DNA of 64,000 bases from Owenia fusiformis (Eukaryota; Annelida; Polychaeta; Sabellida; Oweniidae). A model generated the notes under the pieces. That model was not told where the DNA came from, did not search any database, and worked only from the letters and a program-made list of their open reading frames with translations. The DNA is taken from positions 24,495,936 to 24,559,935 of the forward strand of contig CAIIXF020000006.1 in the NCBI GenBank assembly GCA_903813345.2, given 5' to 3'. Below are positions 49,449 to 61,154 of the stretch, piece after piece (position 1 is the first letter of the stretch; each line of letters starts with the position of its first letter). The position numbers were made by a program, and so were the translations under genes.

Positions 49449-49830
49449 AGAATCGGAAACTGATGAATCTGACGTTAGCCATTGAGGACGATATTGCAAT
49501 TGGAAACTCATGAATCTGATGGTGATTAAACCTCTGATGGCGGCATTGCATAGGAATCTCATAAAAGCCCCTGGGTGTGCCAATGCATCTCATTTGAATC
49601 TCATTTAAGCGTAAGCCATTGAGGTTAGCATTGTATTGAAAAATAATGAATCTGATATATTAAGCCATCGAGGAGAGCATTGCATTGGAAATAATGAATC
49701 TTATATTAGGCCATTGAGGATGGCATTGCATTGGAAAAAATGAATCTGATTTTAAGCCCTTGAGGATGGCATTGCATTGGAAAATAGTGCATCCGATTTA
49801 AGCTATTGAGGATGGCATTGTATTTTTTAC
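49449..49830 (+). repeat. ~52-bp tandem repeat in cPLA2 3' UTR
   Basis: About six to seven imperfect units directly after the stop codon. Each has AATGAATCTGA, then TTAAGCCATTGAGGATGGCA and TTGCATTGGAAA. The last four units are the most regular. It is probably transcribed as 3' UTR. Confidence 0.8.
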
Positions 49831-50154
49831 CAATTACCAAAATGATTTTTAACCAAGTATAATATGGCTCATATGTTTGTGTAACAAAGAGGTTAAATAT
49901 TTTTTAATGAAGTTGACATTTTTAGTAATTTTATCACACTGCAGCACAACATTACACTGTTCTTAGTTTATGAGTTTTATGAACCATGTATGTCTTTTAT
50001 TGAGGTCAAAAATGTGAAATTTTCAAAGTTATTGTATCATTTTACACAAGATTTGAATTTAGAACGTCCCGTCAAGGATAGCATATCTTGTTTTTTATCG
50101 TTTTATGATTGTTTTTTGTATCAAAGATGAGCGTAACATAGATATATATTTGAC

Positions 50155-51658
50155 ATTCTGTATCTCTTTGCGCGACATTATACAAGTGCATGGTACGTGT
50201 GGATACACTCTCTGCTCCTTTCTATGTACTTCAAGGAGTTCATCAGGGCGGGGTCTATTCTATGTTAATGTACCAATTATATAATGCTGACTTAATCCTA
50301 GAATTGCAATCGTTAAAGTTGGGTGCATTAGTTGGTGGGTTGGATATCACATGTCCAGTTTATGCCGATGATACATCAATAATTACTACAAGCACGACAT
50401 CTATGAATGCACTGCTAAATTTGGCATACAATCACAGCCTCAGTGGCGGTATGATAGCCGATCCTGATAAATGTAATGTGATGACTTTTGGAAATAATGA
50501 CCACGCTGTACAACCTATGTTTAAAATTGGCGACAAGCAGGTGACTATTGTGCAAAATCAAACCCATGTAGGTATACCCTTATCAACTAGTGGAAGCGTT
50601 TCCGAATATGTTGAGAAGGCGGTTACGTCTGGTAAAAGGAAATGTTTCTCTCTACTTGGTCTAGGGAGTACTTGTGGTGGACTCAATCCTCTAACGGCAT
50701 CATGCCTTTATTGGACGCTGTCTATTCCTACAATGCTATACGGTAGTTCAATCATTTCTTATCCGAATAATGATGTTGAATTAATCCAAACAGCCCATAG
50801 GCAGATTGGAAAACGCATTCAATGTCTTCCTTTTGCTGATAATGTATTTTCAACTGATCCACTGGGCTGGATGGACATCGAGTATAAAATCGCCTTAGAT
50901 AAATTAATGTTCTTCATTATGTTGATAACACTACCGGTAAGAAATAATTATAAGCAGGTCTTTCTTTATCGAGCTACGGAATTCCAATATAATGGTCACG
51001 GTGGTGCTGCGTCACCACTTAATACAATATGGAATGTTTTAAGCAGATTTAATCTTTTAGATGCTGCAACTAATATGATAAACACAGGTGTCTACCCAAC
51101 AAAGGAAATATGGGGAAAATTAGTTTTAGGTAGGCTACGCCAAAGCCAAAATGCAACGTTTATGATTAATTGTGCTATAGAAAGTGCAACACATTTGTAT
51201 GTAAGTGTAAATGCTTTGCCCAGCTACTTAAATGGTGGGCACTCAGTTTCAAATACCCTAGTGATTTAAAATATTGCAAATTAATGGTCAAGCTGCTTAT
51301 GAATCAAACACTTAATGGAAATAAAAAATGGGGTGACAGAAAATGTAATATATGTGATACTGGCGAAACAGAAACATTGGATCACTTTTTACGTTTCTGC
51401 AATTCCATAGATGTGGAAAGAGTTGCACTTCTCAATTTATTTAGAATTGGTAATGATGACATTATATTTCAAACTTTCAAATCAGACAATGATGAAGCAA
51501 TGATTTTAAAAGCCAAAACTGTATTCCTAATGTATGCAAAGCGTAATATGCTTATGCAAATGTGATTTTATGTAAATATGTTAATGCAAAACAAAAATTG
51601 TAAATGTACTCACAATATACACTTGTGGTAATAAAGGATACAATACAATACAATACAA
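50155..51658 (+). mobile_element. 5'-truncated LINE (non-LTR retrotransposon), frameshifted
   Basis: The frame 50190-51269 encodes the C-terminal half of a reverse transcriptase, with QGVHQGGVYS and the YADD active site, then the thumb region. After a frameshift near 51240-51265 the protein continues in another frame to 51565 and carries the zinc-knuckle-like CNICDTGETETLDHFLRFC. The 3' end is a short tandem tail, (ATACA)n, at about 51635-51657, as in CR1/L2-like LINEs. The endonuclease and the first part of the RT are absent. It is a dead copy. Confidence 0.85.
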
Positions 51659-51722
51659 AAGAACACTTAAATTAAGCCATATTTATAGCGGTTTATTCAA
51701 TGTTTTGTGATATTGTGTCGTG

Positions 51723-51841
51723 TTACTCTTGCTCCAGGCCCAATAAATCGATTTGTGCACCGTCTATGTATAGCTTATTCCCGTCCCATCTGACCTTTTT
51801 CTTATCTCTGTTGGCTGGTTTGATGTATACGTCATTGTAAG
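51723..51841 (-). pseudogene. Short coding remnant resembling a LINE ORF1 C-terminus
   Basis: About 38 codons on the minus strand ending in TAA at 51723-51725: YIKPANRDKKKVRW, then GNKLYIDGAQIDLLGLEQE. Composition is protein-like, and the KLYIDG-type ending recalls RRM-containing ORF1 proteins of L1-like elements. A stop lies about six codons upstream of the readable part. It could instead be a final exon of an unrecognised gene. Confidence 0.35.
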
Positions 51842-52029
51842 TTATTATTTAAATGGAAAATGAAATAGTGACATTACTACAAGTAAAACAGGGCAATGCA
51901 AACTCTTTCCACTATTATTTATTAGAGACGACGATCGCCAACCTTTAACAATATGTCATAACTTCTGATGATGAAATAGAAAAAACAGAACGTGGTATCT
52001 ATTAGCTTAGTTGATGTTTAGCTAACTCA

Positions 52030-53553
52030 CTACTTGTTCGAACTTTCTAACACAAATTTTACACCACGTCGAAGTTCTTTGACGTATTTCAGCGCATGCG
52101 TATTAGTCTGGTCACATGGAAGTTTCTTATCAAGTAAAGGCTTTCTATAATGATGCATGGTAGCTATGCTTGGGTCGATGTTAACCTCCTTGAAGTCCTT
52201 CAATCTGAGGCTTGCTTCATGGGATCCCACATATTCAACCCCGGCAGGATTGCTCAAAAACTTTGTACGAGCTCCCCCTGCCGTAATCGGCCACGGTTTT
52301 GAACTTATTTGATACCGATCAAACAGTAAGTCAAATTCTGCATTTTTGTCAATGTTTGTTTTATTGTTAGGTGGTTGATCGATGCAGAATTGAACATGAA
52401 GAAATCTTAGACTTGACACCTTTTGAGGATAATTTTCTTGTTTTGATACTCGGGTTATCATTTGATCTATTGTCATATCGAGTTTTGGGACGATAAACTC
52501 GTCAACATCGACGTGCAACATCCATTTATGACGGCCATAGTTCCTGTATATACAATCCATATTCTGGGCTTTGTGAACATGGTTATCAAAAAAATTCTGA
52601 GAAGCCCTTTCTGGATAGCTGTTATCACCAAAGGGTAATCTCCATGGTATATACTTTAAAACACCCTTCTTTTCGTACCACGTTAGCAACTTAGATAAGT
52701 CTTCAGTTATATTGAGCGCCTCGTATAAGTAGAAATTGTTTATTCCCATGCCTCTGTAGTATTCTACAAACTCTGCGAAATTAACTGAGGAGAGGTTGCC
52801 GTAAATTGTACTCACACAAACTCCGATTGAGTTATCAGGCCTAGGTTTAGCACCTGAAAATGGTTCAACTTTAATGAGTTTCTCTGGTAGGCTAATATTT
52901 GAAGCTGACAGGCCAACCAACACTGGAAGTTCTAAATTGCTTGTTTCTACAAAATGGCGATTCACATCGCACATGAATAAATTATTTCTCCAAATATTAA
53001 ATGGTCTGAATTTCAACATTCTCATCTTTGACACAACCTTGGTCGTTCTCTTTCTTTTTAGTCTTGCCTCTCTGAATGAAGTATTTGAAAAATACAAATG
53101 ACAGTACGTTGAGCTCAATTTTCTTTCTGATAAACCAAGCAATACAACCACTGGCCTATGTTTGACGTTCCACGGTTGTACAAGAGCACCTTTCGATCCG
53201 TCGTTAAACTTAAATGCTACGTCACCAACACTGCGATTGTCGTAAAACGCCGACCAGACTATCAAGTCTCTTTCTGGTATTTTCACAAAATTAGTTTCCA
53301 TCTTTTTGAAATTATATTTCATCCAACCAGCTCCTTTATTTGTAGATATCTCATGTGTTCTGTCTATTACCATTGGAACATGTCTTGTGTATGACCGTGG
53401 CTTTGAAATTATCCATTCGATTGTGTGGTTAAATGTCCAAATCATATTCATTGTTGTAATAAACAATAAAACACCAGAACTATATGCCAAAATGGTTTTA
53501 TACCAATTCCATTTCTTTTTCATTGTTGTTGCTTTTCTTTGTTGTGTGACCAT
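52030..53553 (-). CDS. GT92-family (DUF23) glycosyltransferase, type II membrane protein
   Basis: A single 507-codon frame without introns. A short basic cytosolic tail is followed by one membrane anchor (about residues 19-38, ILAYSSGVLLFITTMNMIW), a stem, and a C-terminal GT92 domain. The domain shows SVNFAEFVEYYRGMGINNFY, the metal-binding HVDVDEFI (DxD type) near residue 350, the FLHVQF strand, and a late HHYR. GT92 members such as nematode GALT-1 are Golgi galactosyltransferases; donor and acceptor here are unknown. The start is the first ATG; a second in-frame ATG ten codons later (MKKKWNWY) would also retain the anchor. It lies between two LINEs with no intact neighbour on its strand. 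No frameshift or stop is seen. GT92 genes are often multi-copy in marine invertebrates. Confidence 0.85.
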   Translation of the reverse strand: MVTQQRKATTMKKKWNWYKTILAYSSGVLLFITTMNMIWTFNHTIEWIISKPRSYTRHVPMVIDRTHEISTNKGAGWMKYNFKKMETNFVKIPERDLIVWSAFYDNRSVGDVAFKFNDGSKGALVQPWNVKHRPVVVLLGLSERKLSSTYCHLYFSNTSFREARLKRKRTTKVVSKMRMLKFRPFNIWRNNLFMCDVNRHFVETSNLELPVLVGLSASNISLPEKLIKVEPFSGAKPRPDNSIGVCVSTIYGNLSSVNFAEFVEYYRGMGINNFYLYEALNITEDLSKLLTWYEKKGVLKYIPWRLPFGDNSYPERASQNFFDNHVHKAQNMDCIYRNYGRHKWMLHVDVDEFIVPKLDMTIDQMITRVSKQENYPQKVSSLRFLHVQFCIDQPPNNKTNIDKNAEFDLLFDRYQISSKPWPITAGGARTKFLSNPAGVEYVGSHEASLRLKDFKEVNIDPSIATMHHYRKPLLDKKLPCDQTNTHALKYVKELRRGVKFVLESSNK

Positions 53554-53869
53554 TTTTTGGCTTTATGATATTACCTGGCCACCTTTAATGATTTCAAGAT
53601 TCACTGATAGTTCCATTCAACCACTTGATTGTGTAGTTAGTTCATGAAATATCGCAATATGTACCTAGGGCAATACAGTGTACAAAAAATACATAAAATT
53701 GCTAATTGTTGAAACATGACGTGCCTCAGGCGAAAAATACTGTAACGGAATTTCAAATGTAAAATTTTTGATTTTTAATTAAGTGCTGTGTTTTTGTACA
53801 TTAGGTAATTATTACACTTGGAAAGTAATTTCCCATTGGGATTATTAATATTTATAACTGTAGTATCAT
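53554..53869. other. Spacer between GT92 gene and LINE
   Basis: About 315 bases containing the GT92 5' flank. No promoter element or coding sequence is recognised. Confidence 0.4.
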
Positions 53870-55757
53870 TTGCAGCACTTAAATTGTAACCAATCCGGGT
53901 TTTTACCTGGGCATGACACTCAGAAACAACTTGTATCTATTGTAAATATGATTACTTCAAATTTTGACCATAATATTTCTACTAGAGGGATCTTTCTTGA
54001 TATTGAGGGTGCGTTTGACGGCGTCCCCCACTACTTACTTCTCCATAAGCTAAAATCATACGGTATCTGTGAGAACATTATTAATCTGATAGGGTCCTAC
54101 CTTAATAACAGAAAATTAAAAGTTAGGGTGAATGGTACTTCAATAAATTCAGATACTCTATATGACAATATCGATGGGACAATGGAAGGGATTCTAGGGA
54201 CAGGAGGAAGGAATTTAGGGGGGTTTGACAAAGGAGTAATAAATTGTGGGGTTCCTCAAGGGTCAATATTAGGTCCCCTGTTTTTCTTACTTTATATCAA
54301 TGACCTAGCCGATGCAGTTTTAAATAGCACTCTGTACCTTTATGCTGATGATAGCTCAATTTTTCTACCTGTCAAAAAGGAGGACTCAGTTCATGAAACT
54401 TATCTAAAACTCCAAAGCGATGTTAATAGAAAAGAGATCTGGTCAAAGACTTGGAAATTAAAATTTAAGACAAGTAAAAGTAAGGAAGTGTTTTTCCAGT
54501 CCAAAACTAGAACTCCAATTGCTCAAATTCCTATTGTGTTAAATGGTGACTCTATCCCTTTCACCAATAGTCACAAACATCTTGGACTTATTTTAGACAA
54601 GGCTTTAAACTTTGAAGAACACATTAACAGTATAATTGTTAAATGTAACAGGATGTTGAACCCACTTATGGCACTAAAACATAACTTAAGATCACAACAT
54701 CTAGAGAAGATTTATATGGCATTTATACTACCTCACTTAGAATATGGGAATATCATTTTTGATTGTGCAAACTTAAATTTACTTTCTAAATTGGATAGTA
54801 TTCAGTATAGGGCAGCATTGATTGTCAGTGGATGTACCCAAGGTACAAATGCAACCAAAGTCACCTCATGCTTAGGTTGGAGGTCCCTAGGGGCCAGGAG
54901 GGATGAAAAGAAACTATTGTTTACTTATGACGTCATAAATAACAACAAAATGCCTTCCTATGTAAACCAGGCCTTTTCTTTATATAGAAATCATATTTGT
55001 AATGAATAATGGAAATCGGTTACGCAGAGTCAGATCTTTCAGAATACCAGCTCACTGTAAGGCCAAGATCAGAAAGGGTACAGTGATATCTTGTATAACA
55101 GCATGGGAGAAACTGCCTGTTGATTTGAAAGCTATCCAATCTAGAAATTGTTTTAAGTTTAACCTGAGGAAACATATTCAAAATTCTAAAATAAAGCTAC
55201 CTACTCCAAAATTGCATCTTGATAGGAAGACAGAATCAACTTTGAATAAGACTCGATGTGACTTTATTTTTAGGCAGCATTTATTCACACATAATTTTAG
55301 AAACATTGATATTCCAAGTTGTAATTGTGGCTTTAGATCACAGTCTACAATGCACCTATTATTACACTGCCCTCTATTCATTGTTCAGCGAAACTTGTTT
55401 TTGGAAGAACTTGGGGAACTGCCATCCTTTGATTTAACCGTGTTTGGTCAACTCAGACAGCAAGACAGGGTAAATTATTTGTTATACGGTGATTGCTCAA
55501 TATCGTATCTGACAAATCAGAAAATTGTTGAAATGACTGCAGGTTTTCTGCAGTTAATTGTTACTATTTTAAATGAGTAAGTTTTTATTTTTATATACTG
55601 TTCTGCATTACCGAGTTGATCCTTAAATCTCATTGCAACTTCACTTAACATTATATAAATTCTTGACTACCAGGGCCAATAATGCATTGCTTCGGCCCTT
55701 GCTGTGTTTGTAATTTGTTTTGTTTAAATGACAATAAAAAACTTTAAACCTAAACTT
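53870..55757 (+). mobile_element. 5'-truncated LINE with nearly complete RT domain
   Basis: The frame 53870-55009 starts inside the RT at QSGFLPGH, followed by FLDIEGAFDGVPH, GVPQGSILGPLFFLLYINDL and the YADD box, then SHKHLGLILDK. A frameshift near 55005 moves to 55002-55580, which ends in a Cys/His knuckle (CNCGFRSQSTMHLLLHC). A non-coding tail with AATAAAA follows near 55733. About 30 residues, including GTMEGILGTGGRNLGG, are inserted just before GVPQGS, where relatives have none. The relative at 57345-59120 belongs to the same clade. Confidence 0.87.
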
Positions 55758-55759
55758 AA

Positions 55760-57340
55760 ATTGTACTTACAGAGGTGAAATAGTTCGCATATTTTATTTA
55801 ATCAAGATTTTGTTGATAGGGCAGTCTTATCTGGCAGTCTAATTTGTAGTTGATCGGTAGTCTAACATGGCACCTTTATTATTTTACTTCCTGCTTTTGA
55901 TTCGATTGAATCAAGGGCGTTACAATACCCGGGAATTTATCGGTTCGTGCAGTACTTGTTTGTGATAGCGCCCTCTGTAGGTCACTGTGCTTATAACCTA
56001 CAGTAATACGGTGGTAGGATATCGGGAATTCGGTCAGTTTCTATCCGTCGATTTCGCTATGAATTGAAGCAAGTGTGACCACTTTATCCACTTAAACAAT
56101 TTGATAATTGATTAAATCTTTAAACCAAATCGATAAACACGTTATACACTTCCTATCTCCTTAGAAATTAGCATGTATTTATGGATTGTGTTTTCGAACA
56201 AGGCCCGACCCAGACCAATAGGGAAATCCTTATGCTAATTAGTATGACGTCATATTTTCCTGGGGAATCCTAGATTTCAAAGCCTCAGTCTGTTATTGTG
56301 TCAAATGTAAACGCTCTTTTGCAGACAGAAAATCGACAGATTAGCTTTTAACTTTCAGCTTTGATGTTTAAATATTCTGTATTTCTACCGGACTTCTTGC
56401 TGAATATCATATAATGTTATAACTTGATTTGGACCATTGCCTGATTGATCATTCTGAAATTTTGATTGTGATTCATGATTGATTGGCAAGAAAAATAATT
56501 CCTATTGTTTTCCAGCGAAGTCAAAATGTTACAGCATGAGTTATAATGTCGAGTTTGCATCATGTTAAATTCTGCTAGTGATTAGAAGTCCATGCACAAG
56601 CATACACATAAGAGACAAACACACCCAGGCTCCAGGCCGTGGATGAAAATATAAAACTATTTAAGGCACAAACTGGTATTAATAGACCGATATGTAGTGT
56701 CTGCCATGTATTGAAGGTAAACCAATCTGCATTATTAATGTTTCTTCTATCAATACATGGATTGTGCAATAGAAAAGCAATGGCACAATCAAAAATGTGC
56801 ATATCAATCGTGAATATCTCTCGGTTCAAAGCTTATTTCCAACAGAATCGTGTCAAAATATGTGTCTGAGTAACAGTTATACATCATAAGATCGCAAACT
56901 CTTACCAATTATCAGCCGAATGGCTCATTTTCAACAGAATGTCCTTAAGACAACAGCCCTGGGTCGCGCCTGAGACCAAAAACTACTTCAAATAGCCCTC
57001 CCCTAATTATAGTCGATTTTGTGGAGTTGGAGCTATACGTTTGCAGTATACACATGAAGATAGAAGCTGTACCTTAGTAGAATACATCTGATGAGCCAAG
57101 CTATACGTTTGCAGTATACAAGGGCAGATTGAGGAAACTAAGTGTGAGAAACTTAGTTTATTTTGGAGATTGGATTTTTGGGAAAACTTTGATGTAGCTA
57201 AGTGTGTGAAACTTAGTTTATTTACCGCACTGGAAGTAAGGGAGATCTACAAGACTGGACAAAACTTCAACAGGGTGAAGCTATCCCCAGCGCAAAGCAT
57301 TAGACGTATTGTCCAGCCTTCATAGACTGAGAGGAAATGC
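55760..57340. other. Gene-free spacer between convergent LINEs
   Basis: No credible exon. There are two short direct repeats: CTATACGTTTGCAGTATACA at about 57031 and 57101, and GTGAAACTTAGTTTATTT-like words at about 57145 and 57205. Frames of about 80 codons at 56575-56869 lie on both strands and look random. Confidence 0.45.
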
Positions 57341-57344
57341 TGAC

Positions 57345-59120
57345 ATAACTTGTGTTTTTTTTGTTTTTATTTATTAAGTTATTCATTTGTACAAAGAATA
57401 CAATACAAAAATACAGTGTGAGTGGCTGTGCTTTTAGCATTATTAGCCACGTTCTACAATTACAATATACAATGTATTCAATCAATACTATTGATTAAAA
57501 TAAATGAGATACAATAAGATAAAAATTGTTTTGTGGAGGATTTCAGACATTTACACATCGCTCGAAGAAAATGGCACTGCACTTTAAAACAATCAGATTC
57601 TCAGCTCTACTTAATGTTTTATCACCATTCAGGATCAGAGAAAGTTTATCACGTTGTGTCTTATATTTACGGGAGTATTGTATATTCATATTTTTTAGTT
57701 GGTTTTCTAATTCAGTCCAGAATGTTAATCTCAAGTTACATCGAAAAATCACATGGCTGGTTGTTTCACTGTTAATACCACATGAGCAGATTGGGGAATT
57801 TACATTGGTAAAGTTATGCGAGTAAAGGTGAGCCTTGAAAATGAAATCACATCGTACTCTGTTAAATATAATTTCTTGATTTCTTGAGATGGACAATTCT
57901 GATGAGTTAATAACAGTTTCGTTAAAGATATTGCTTTTAAGGCTTGATTTAAATATGCTTAAGCTAGATGAGTTCTTTATATCAGATGAGAGTAGATTCC
58001 ATTCTGATATTGTTTTTGAGATACAAGATCTTTCATAAAATTTGGATTTAACTGGTAAAATATAGTCAAGTTGGTGTCTTAGTTCATGTGTTTGATTTCT
58101 TTTTAGTGGTTCAAATATCTCAGTGACATAAGAAGGCAGCAAGTTGTTGTGAGCTCTATACATAAAGGTAGCTCTATGATATTGACGTCTATTTGAGAGT
58201 GTGGGCCAATTTAAAGTATTCAACACTTTTGTGGCTGATGTTCCATGCATGGCACCTGAACAAATAATTGCAGCTTTATAGTAAAGGCGGTCTAAAAGTT
58301 GTAGTTTTGTCAAATTTGCACATCCGTAAAGAATGTCACAATAATCAAAGAGTGGCAAAATAAAAGAATTAAAAATTGTTTCAAGGTGTTTTCCACTTAT
58401 TTTCTTACTGAAGACTTTTAACGGATTTATGAGTTTATCTATTCTTGCTACAAGTTCAGTAATGTGATAGTCAAAAGTGAGATTTTTGTCCAAAATCAAG
58501 CCCAAGTGCTTGTGATTGTTTACTCTTGGTAACTTGTCATTACCAAGGGAAAGATCTGGGGTCAAAATTTCGCGCTTTCTTGGATTAAAAAAAGTCATAT
58601 CTTTACTTTTACTAGCTTTGAAGTTTAATTTCCATGTATTTGACCATAAGAGAATTTTATTTAGATCCTCTTGTAATTCATAATTCTTATCAGCTGCTGT
58701 TTCAGCTGTGAAGGATTGGTAAAGTGACGTGTCGTCTGCATATATAAAACATTTGGTATTTAAGTTATCAGGTAAATCATTGATATAAATTAGAAACAGG
58801 AGGGGGCCTAATATGGAGCCTTGAGGTACTCCTGCGTTTATATGATTCATCTCAGATAGTTCAGACTCTTGGCCATCCAATACAACTTTCACTTGTCTAT
58901 TTGATAGGTACGATTTCATTAATTCTATGATGTTATGACCAAAACCATACATTTCCAGTTTTTTTAATAGTAGCCCATGGGGCATTGAATCAAAGGCGGC
59001 CGAAATGTCAAGATAAATCCCCCTTACATTGGCCCCATTTTCAACTTGTGTTTGTGAAACGTAAGCTATTTTGAGCATCAAGGAACTTAGACGATTTACA
59101 ACATTATTGAACTTAGTCAA
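57345..59120 (-). mobile_element. 5'-truncated LINE, long intact C-terminal frame
   Basis: The minus-strand frame 57543-59135 (530 codons) is uninterrupted: GIYLDISAAFDSMPH, AGVPQGSILGPLLFLIYINDL, YADD, NHKHLGLILDK, and a C-terminal CSCGINSETTSHVIFRC knuckle. The 3' end is an A-rich tail near 57345-57370. The first ~15 codons of the frame come from an adjacent 106-bp repeat, not from the LINE. It is tail-to-tail with the LINE at 53870. The intact frame suggests a young insertion, but endonuclease and RT motif 1 are missing. Confidence 0.87.
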
Positions 59121-59340
59121 TATTTGGTAAAACATTATTTTGGACTTTGTTGTTTTTGGAGAAAGAAATATTTAACTTAGAATATTTCAACATCAGTATA
59201 ACTTAGCATGAAATTAACTTAGTCAATATTTGGTGAAACATTATTTTGGACTTTGTTGTTTTTGGAAAGAGAAATATTGAACTTAGAATATTTTAATATC
59301 AGTATCACTTAACATTAAATGAACTTAGTCATTTTAGAGG
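59112..59340. repeat. ~106-bp tandem repeat next to LINE 5' end
   Basis: Two full units plus the start of a third. ACTTAGTCAATATTTGGT begins at about 59111 and 59217, and ACTTAGTCATTTTAG at about 59324. The body includes AACATTATTTTGGACTTTGT and AACTTAGAATATTT. The LINE insertion point lies inside the first unit. Confidence 0.8.
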
Positions 59341-59459
59341 ACAAATATTTTCACATGTAATATTTTTGCATATGTCGTTGTGTGCATGCTATATTTGTAG
59401 GTAGCCTTATTATTTAATTGTGAAGGAAGCAGGCTACATGGACTTAGCAGTTGATGCCG

Positions 59460-61110
59460 TGTATTAGACGTTCTTGGACTTGGTAGTTTGAAGATTGTGA
59501 TAGTTTGACTTATATATCTACAGAGAAGAGGTTCTGGGACTTAGCAGTTTATTCAACGAGATATTTTGACTTTGATGATTTTGGGTCATTGAAGTTAGAA
59601 TATACATCTACATAGAAGAGGTTCCAGGACTTAGCAGTTTATTCAACGAGATATTTTGACTTTGATGATTTTTGGTCATTGAAGTTAGAATATACATCTA
59701 CAGAGAGGACGTTCCAGGACTTAGCAGATTATCCAGCGAGATATTTTGACTTTGGTGATTTCGCATCATTGAAGTTAGAAGATACATCTATAGAGAAAGA
59801 CGTTATAGGACTTAGCAGATTATCCAGCGAGATATTTTGACTTTGATGATTTTGTGTCATTGAAGTTAGAATATACATCTACAGGGCGTCAAATAAGTCT
59901 GTTCTCCCCCCTTAACTTTTTTAATTCAGAGATAACATAGGATTGGTATATATCATCTTAAAGGGAATTTAATTTGCTGATCACACACCAAATCTCAGAG
60001 TGATTGGTTAAATTCGCAATTTTTTAGAGTATTTTTAGTGATGTCCATATTTCACTTTTTTAATAGTCTGTATGTCTCCCCCAGCAGCCCGGATGGCCTC
60101 AATTCTACGAGGATATGAACCTATAAATCATTCAGAATGTTTAATTTTAGGTGTTATCAACTATTTTGTGATGAAAGATGCCCCTGCTTCAAAGGCTCCC
60201 CTGAATGTAGCACATTTTACTCTGTAACGATATTGAGAAACATTGAAATCACCCAATGTTGGCATTGTCACTGCAGTATCAACTTTTCACATTTCATTCA
60301 CTATACCTGGTAATTTTACGTGTTTTGACATAATCAAAGGTCAACGACAACGTTACCAGAAACAATGTAGCAATATTATTAGGAGGAGTTCATGATTGAT
60401 TTTTTGAGGGTGATCAGCATTTTCCATGAGCTTCAAAATGATATATGGGAAAGTATGATAAATTTAAAGATTAAAAAGTTAAGGGGGGAGAACAGACTTA
60501 TTTGACACCCTGTACATTGGGGAGGATCCAGGTGATAGCCGTTCACAGAGCTGATAGTTTGACTTAGATTATTTCACATAATCAAAGTTGAATTATACTA
60601 CAGCACAAGAGGATCCAAGAGATTGCCATTTACAGAGCCGATAGTTTGACTTAGATTATTTCACATAATCGAAGTTGAACTATACTACAACACAGAGAGG
60701 AGGATCCAGGAGATAGCCATTTACAGAGCCTATAGTTTGACTTAGATTATTTCACATAATCAAAGTTGAATTATACTACAGCACAAGAGGATCCAGGAGA
60801 TTGCCATTTACAGAGCCTATAGTTTGACTTAGATTATTTCACATAATCAAAGTTGAATTATACTACAGCACAAGAGGATCCAGGAGATTGCCATTTACCG
60901 AGCCGATAGTTGACTTGATGATTTCACATTATCAAAGCTGAATTATACTACAATACAGTGAAGAGGATCCAGGAGATAGCCATTTACGGAGCAATAGTTT
61001 GACTTAGGATCCAGGAGATAGACATTTACCGAGCCGATAGTTGACTTGATGATTAATTATACTACAACACCTTGAAAAGGATCCAGGACTTAGGAGTTTA
61101 CACAACAGAT
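59460..61110. repeat. ~88-90-bp satellite, two subfamilies
   Basis: Array A (about 59460-59881): 90-bp units with GGACTTAGCAGTTTATTCAA, GAGATATTTTGACTTTGATG and TTAGAATATACATCTACAG. Array B (about 60515-61110): ~87-bp units with GAGGATCCAGGAGATAGCCA, ATAGTTTGACTTAGATTATT and TTGAATTATACTACA; some units are shortened. The two align along their whole length, so they are diverged subfamilies of one satellite. The TA-flanked element 59882-60512 sits at their junction. Confidence 0.87.
59882..60512. mobile_element. TA-flanked mariner-type element inserted in satellite
   Basis: The termini are CAGGGCGTCAAATAAGTC and (right, reverse-complemented) CAGGGTGTCAAATAAGTC, followed by the shared TGTTCTCCCCCCTTAAC: about 40-bp TIRs with one mismatch in the first 35. 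TA lies at 59880-59881 and 60513-60514. At 631 bases it lacks a full transposase. CAGGGTGTC also begins a sequence at about 44036 (CAGGGTGTCCAATAAATAAG), but only one end is seen there. Confidence 0.85.
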
Positions 61111-61154
61111 ATTTGGACTTAGATGGTTTTGTGTCCGCTTACTATTCCAGGTTC

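Noticed and set aside
53158-53647. Plus-strand frames of 78 and 113 codons
   Set aside because: They are antisense shadows of the GT92 coding frame and its upstream flank.
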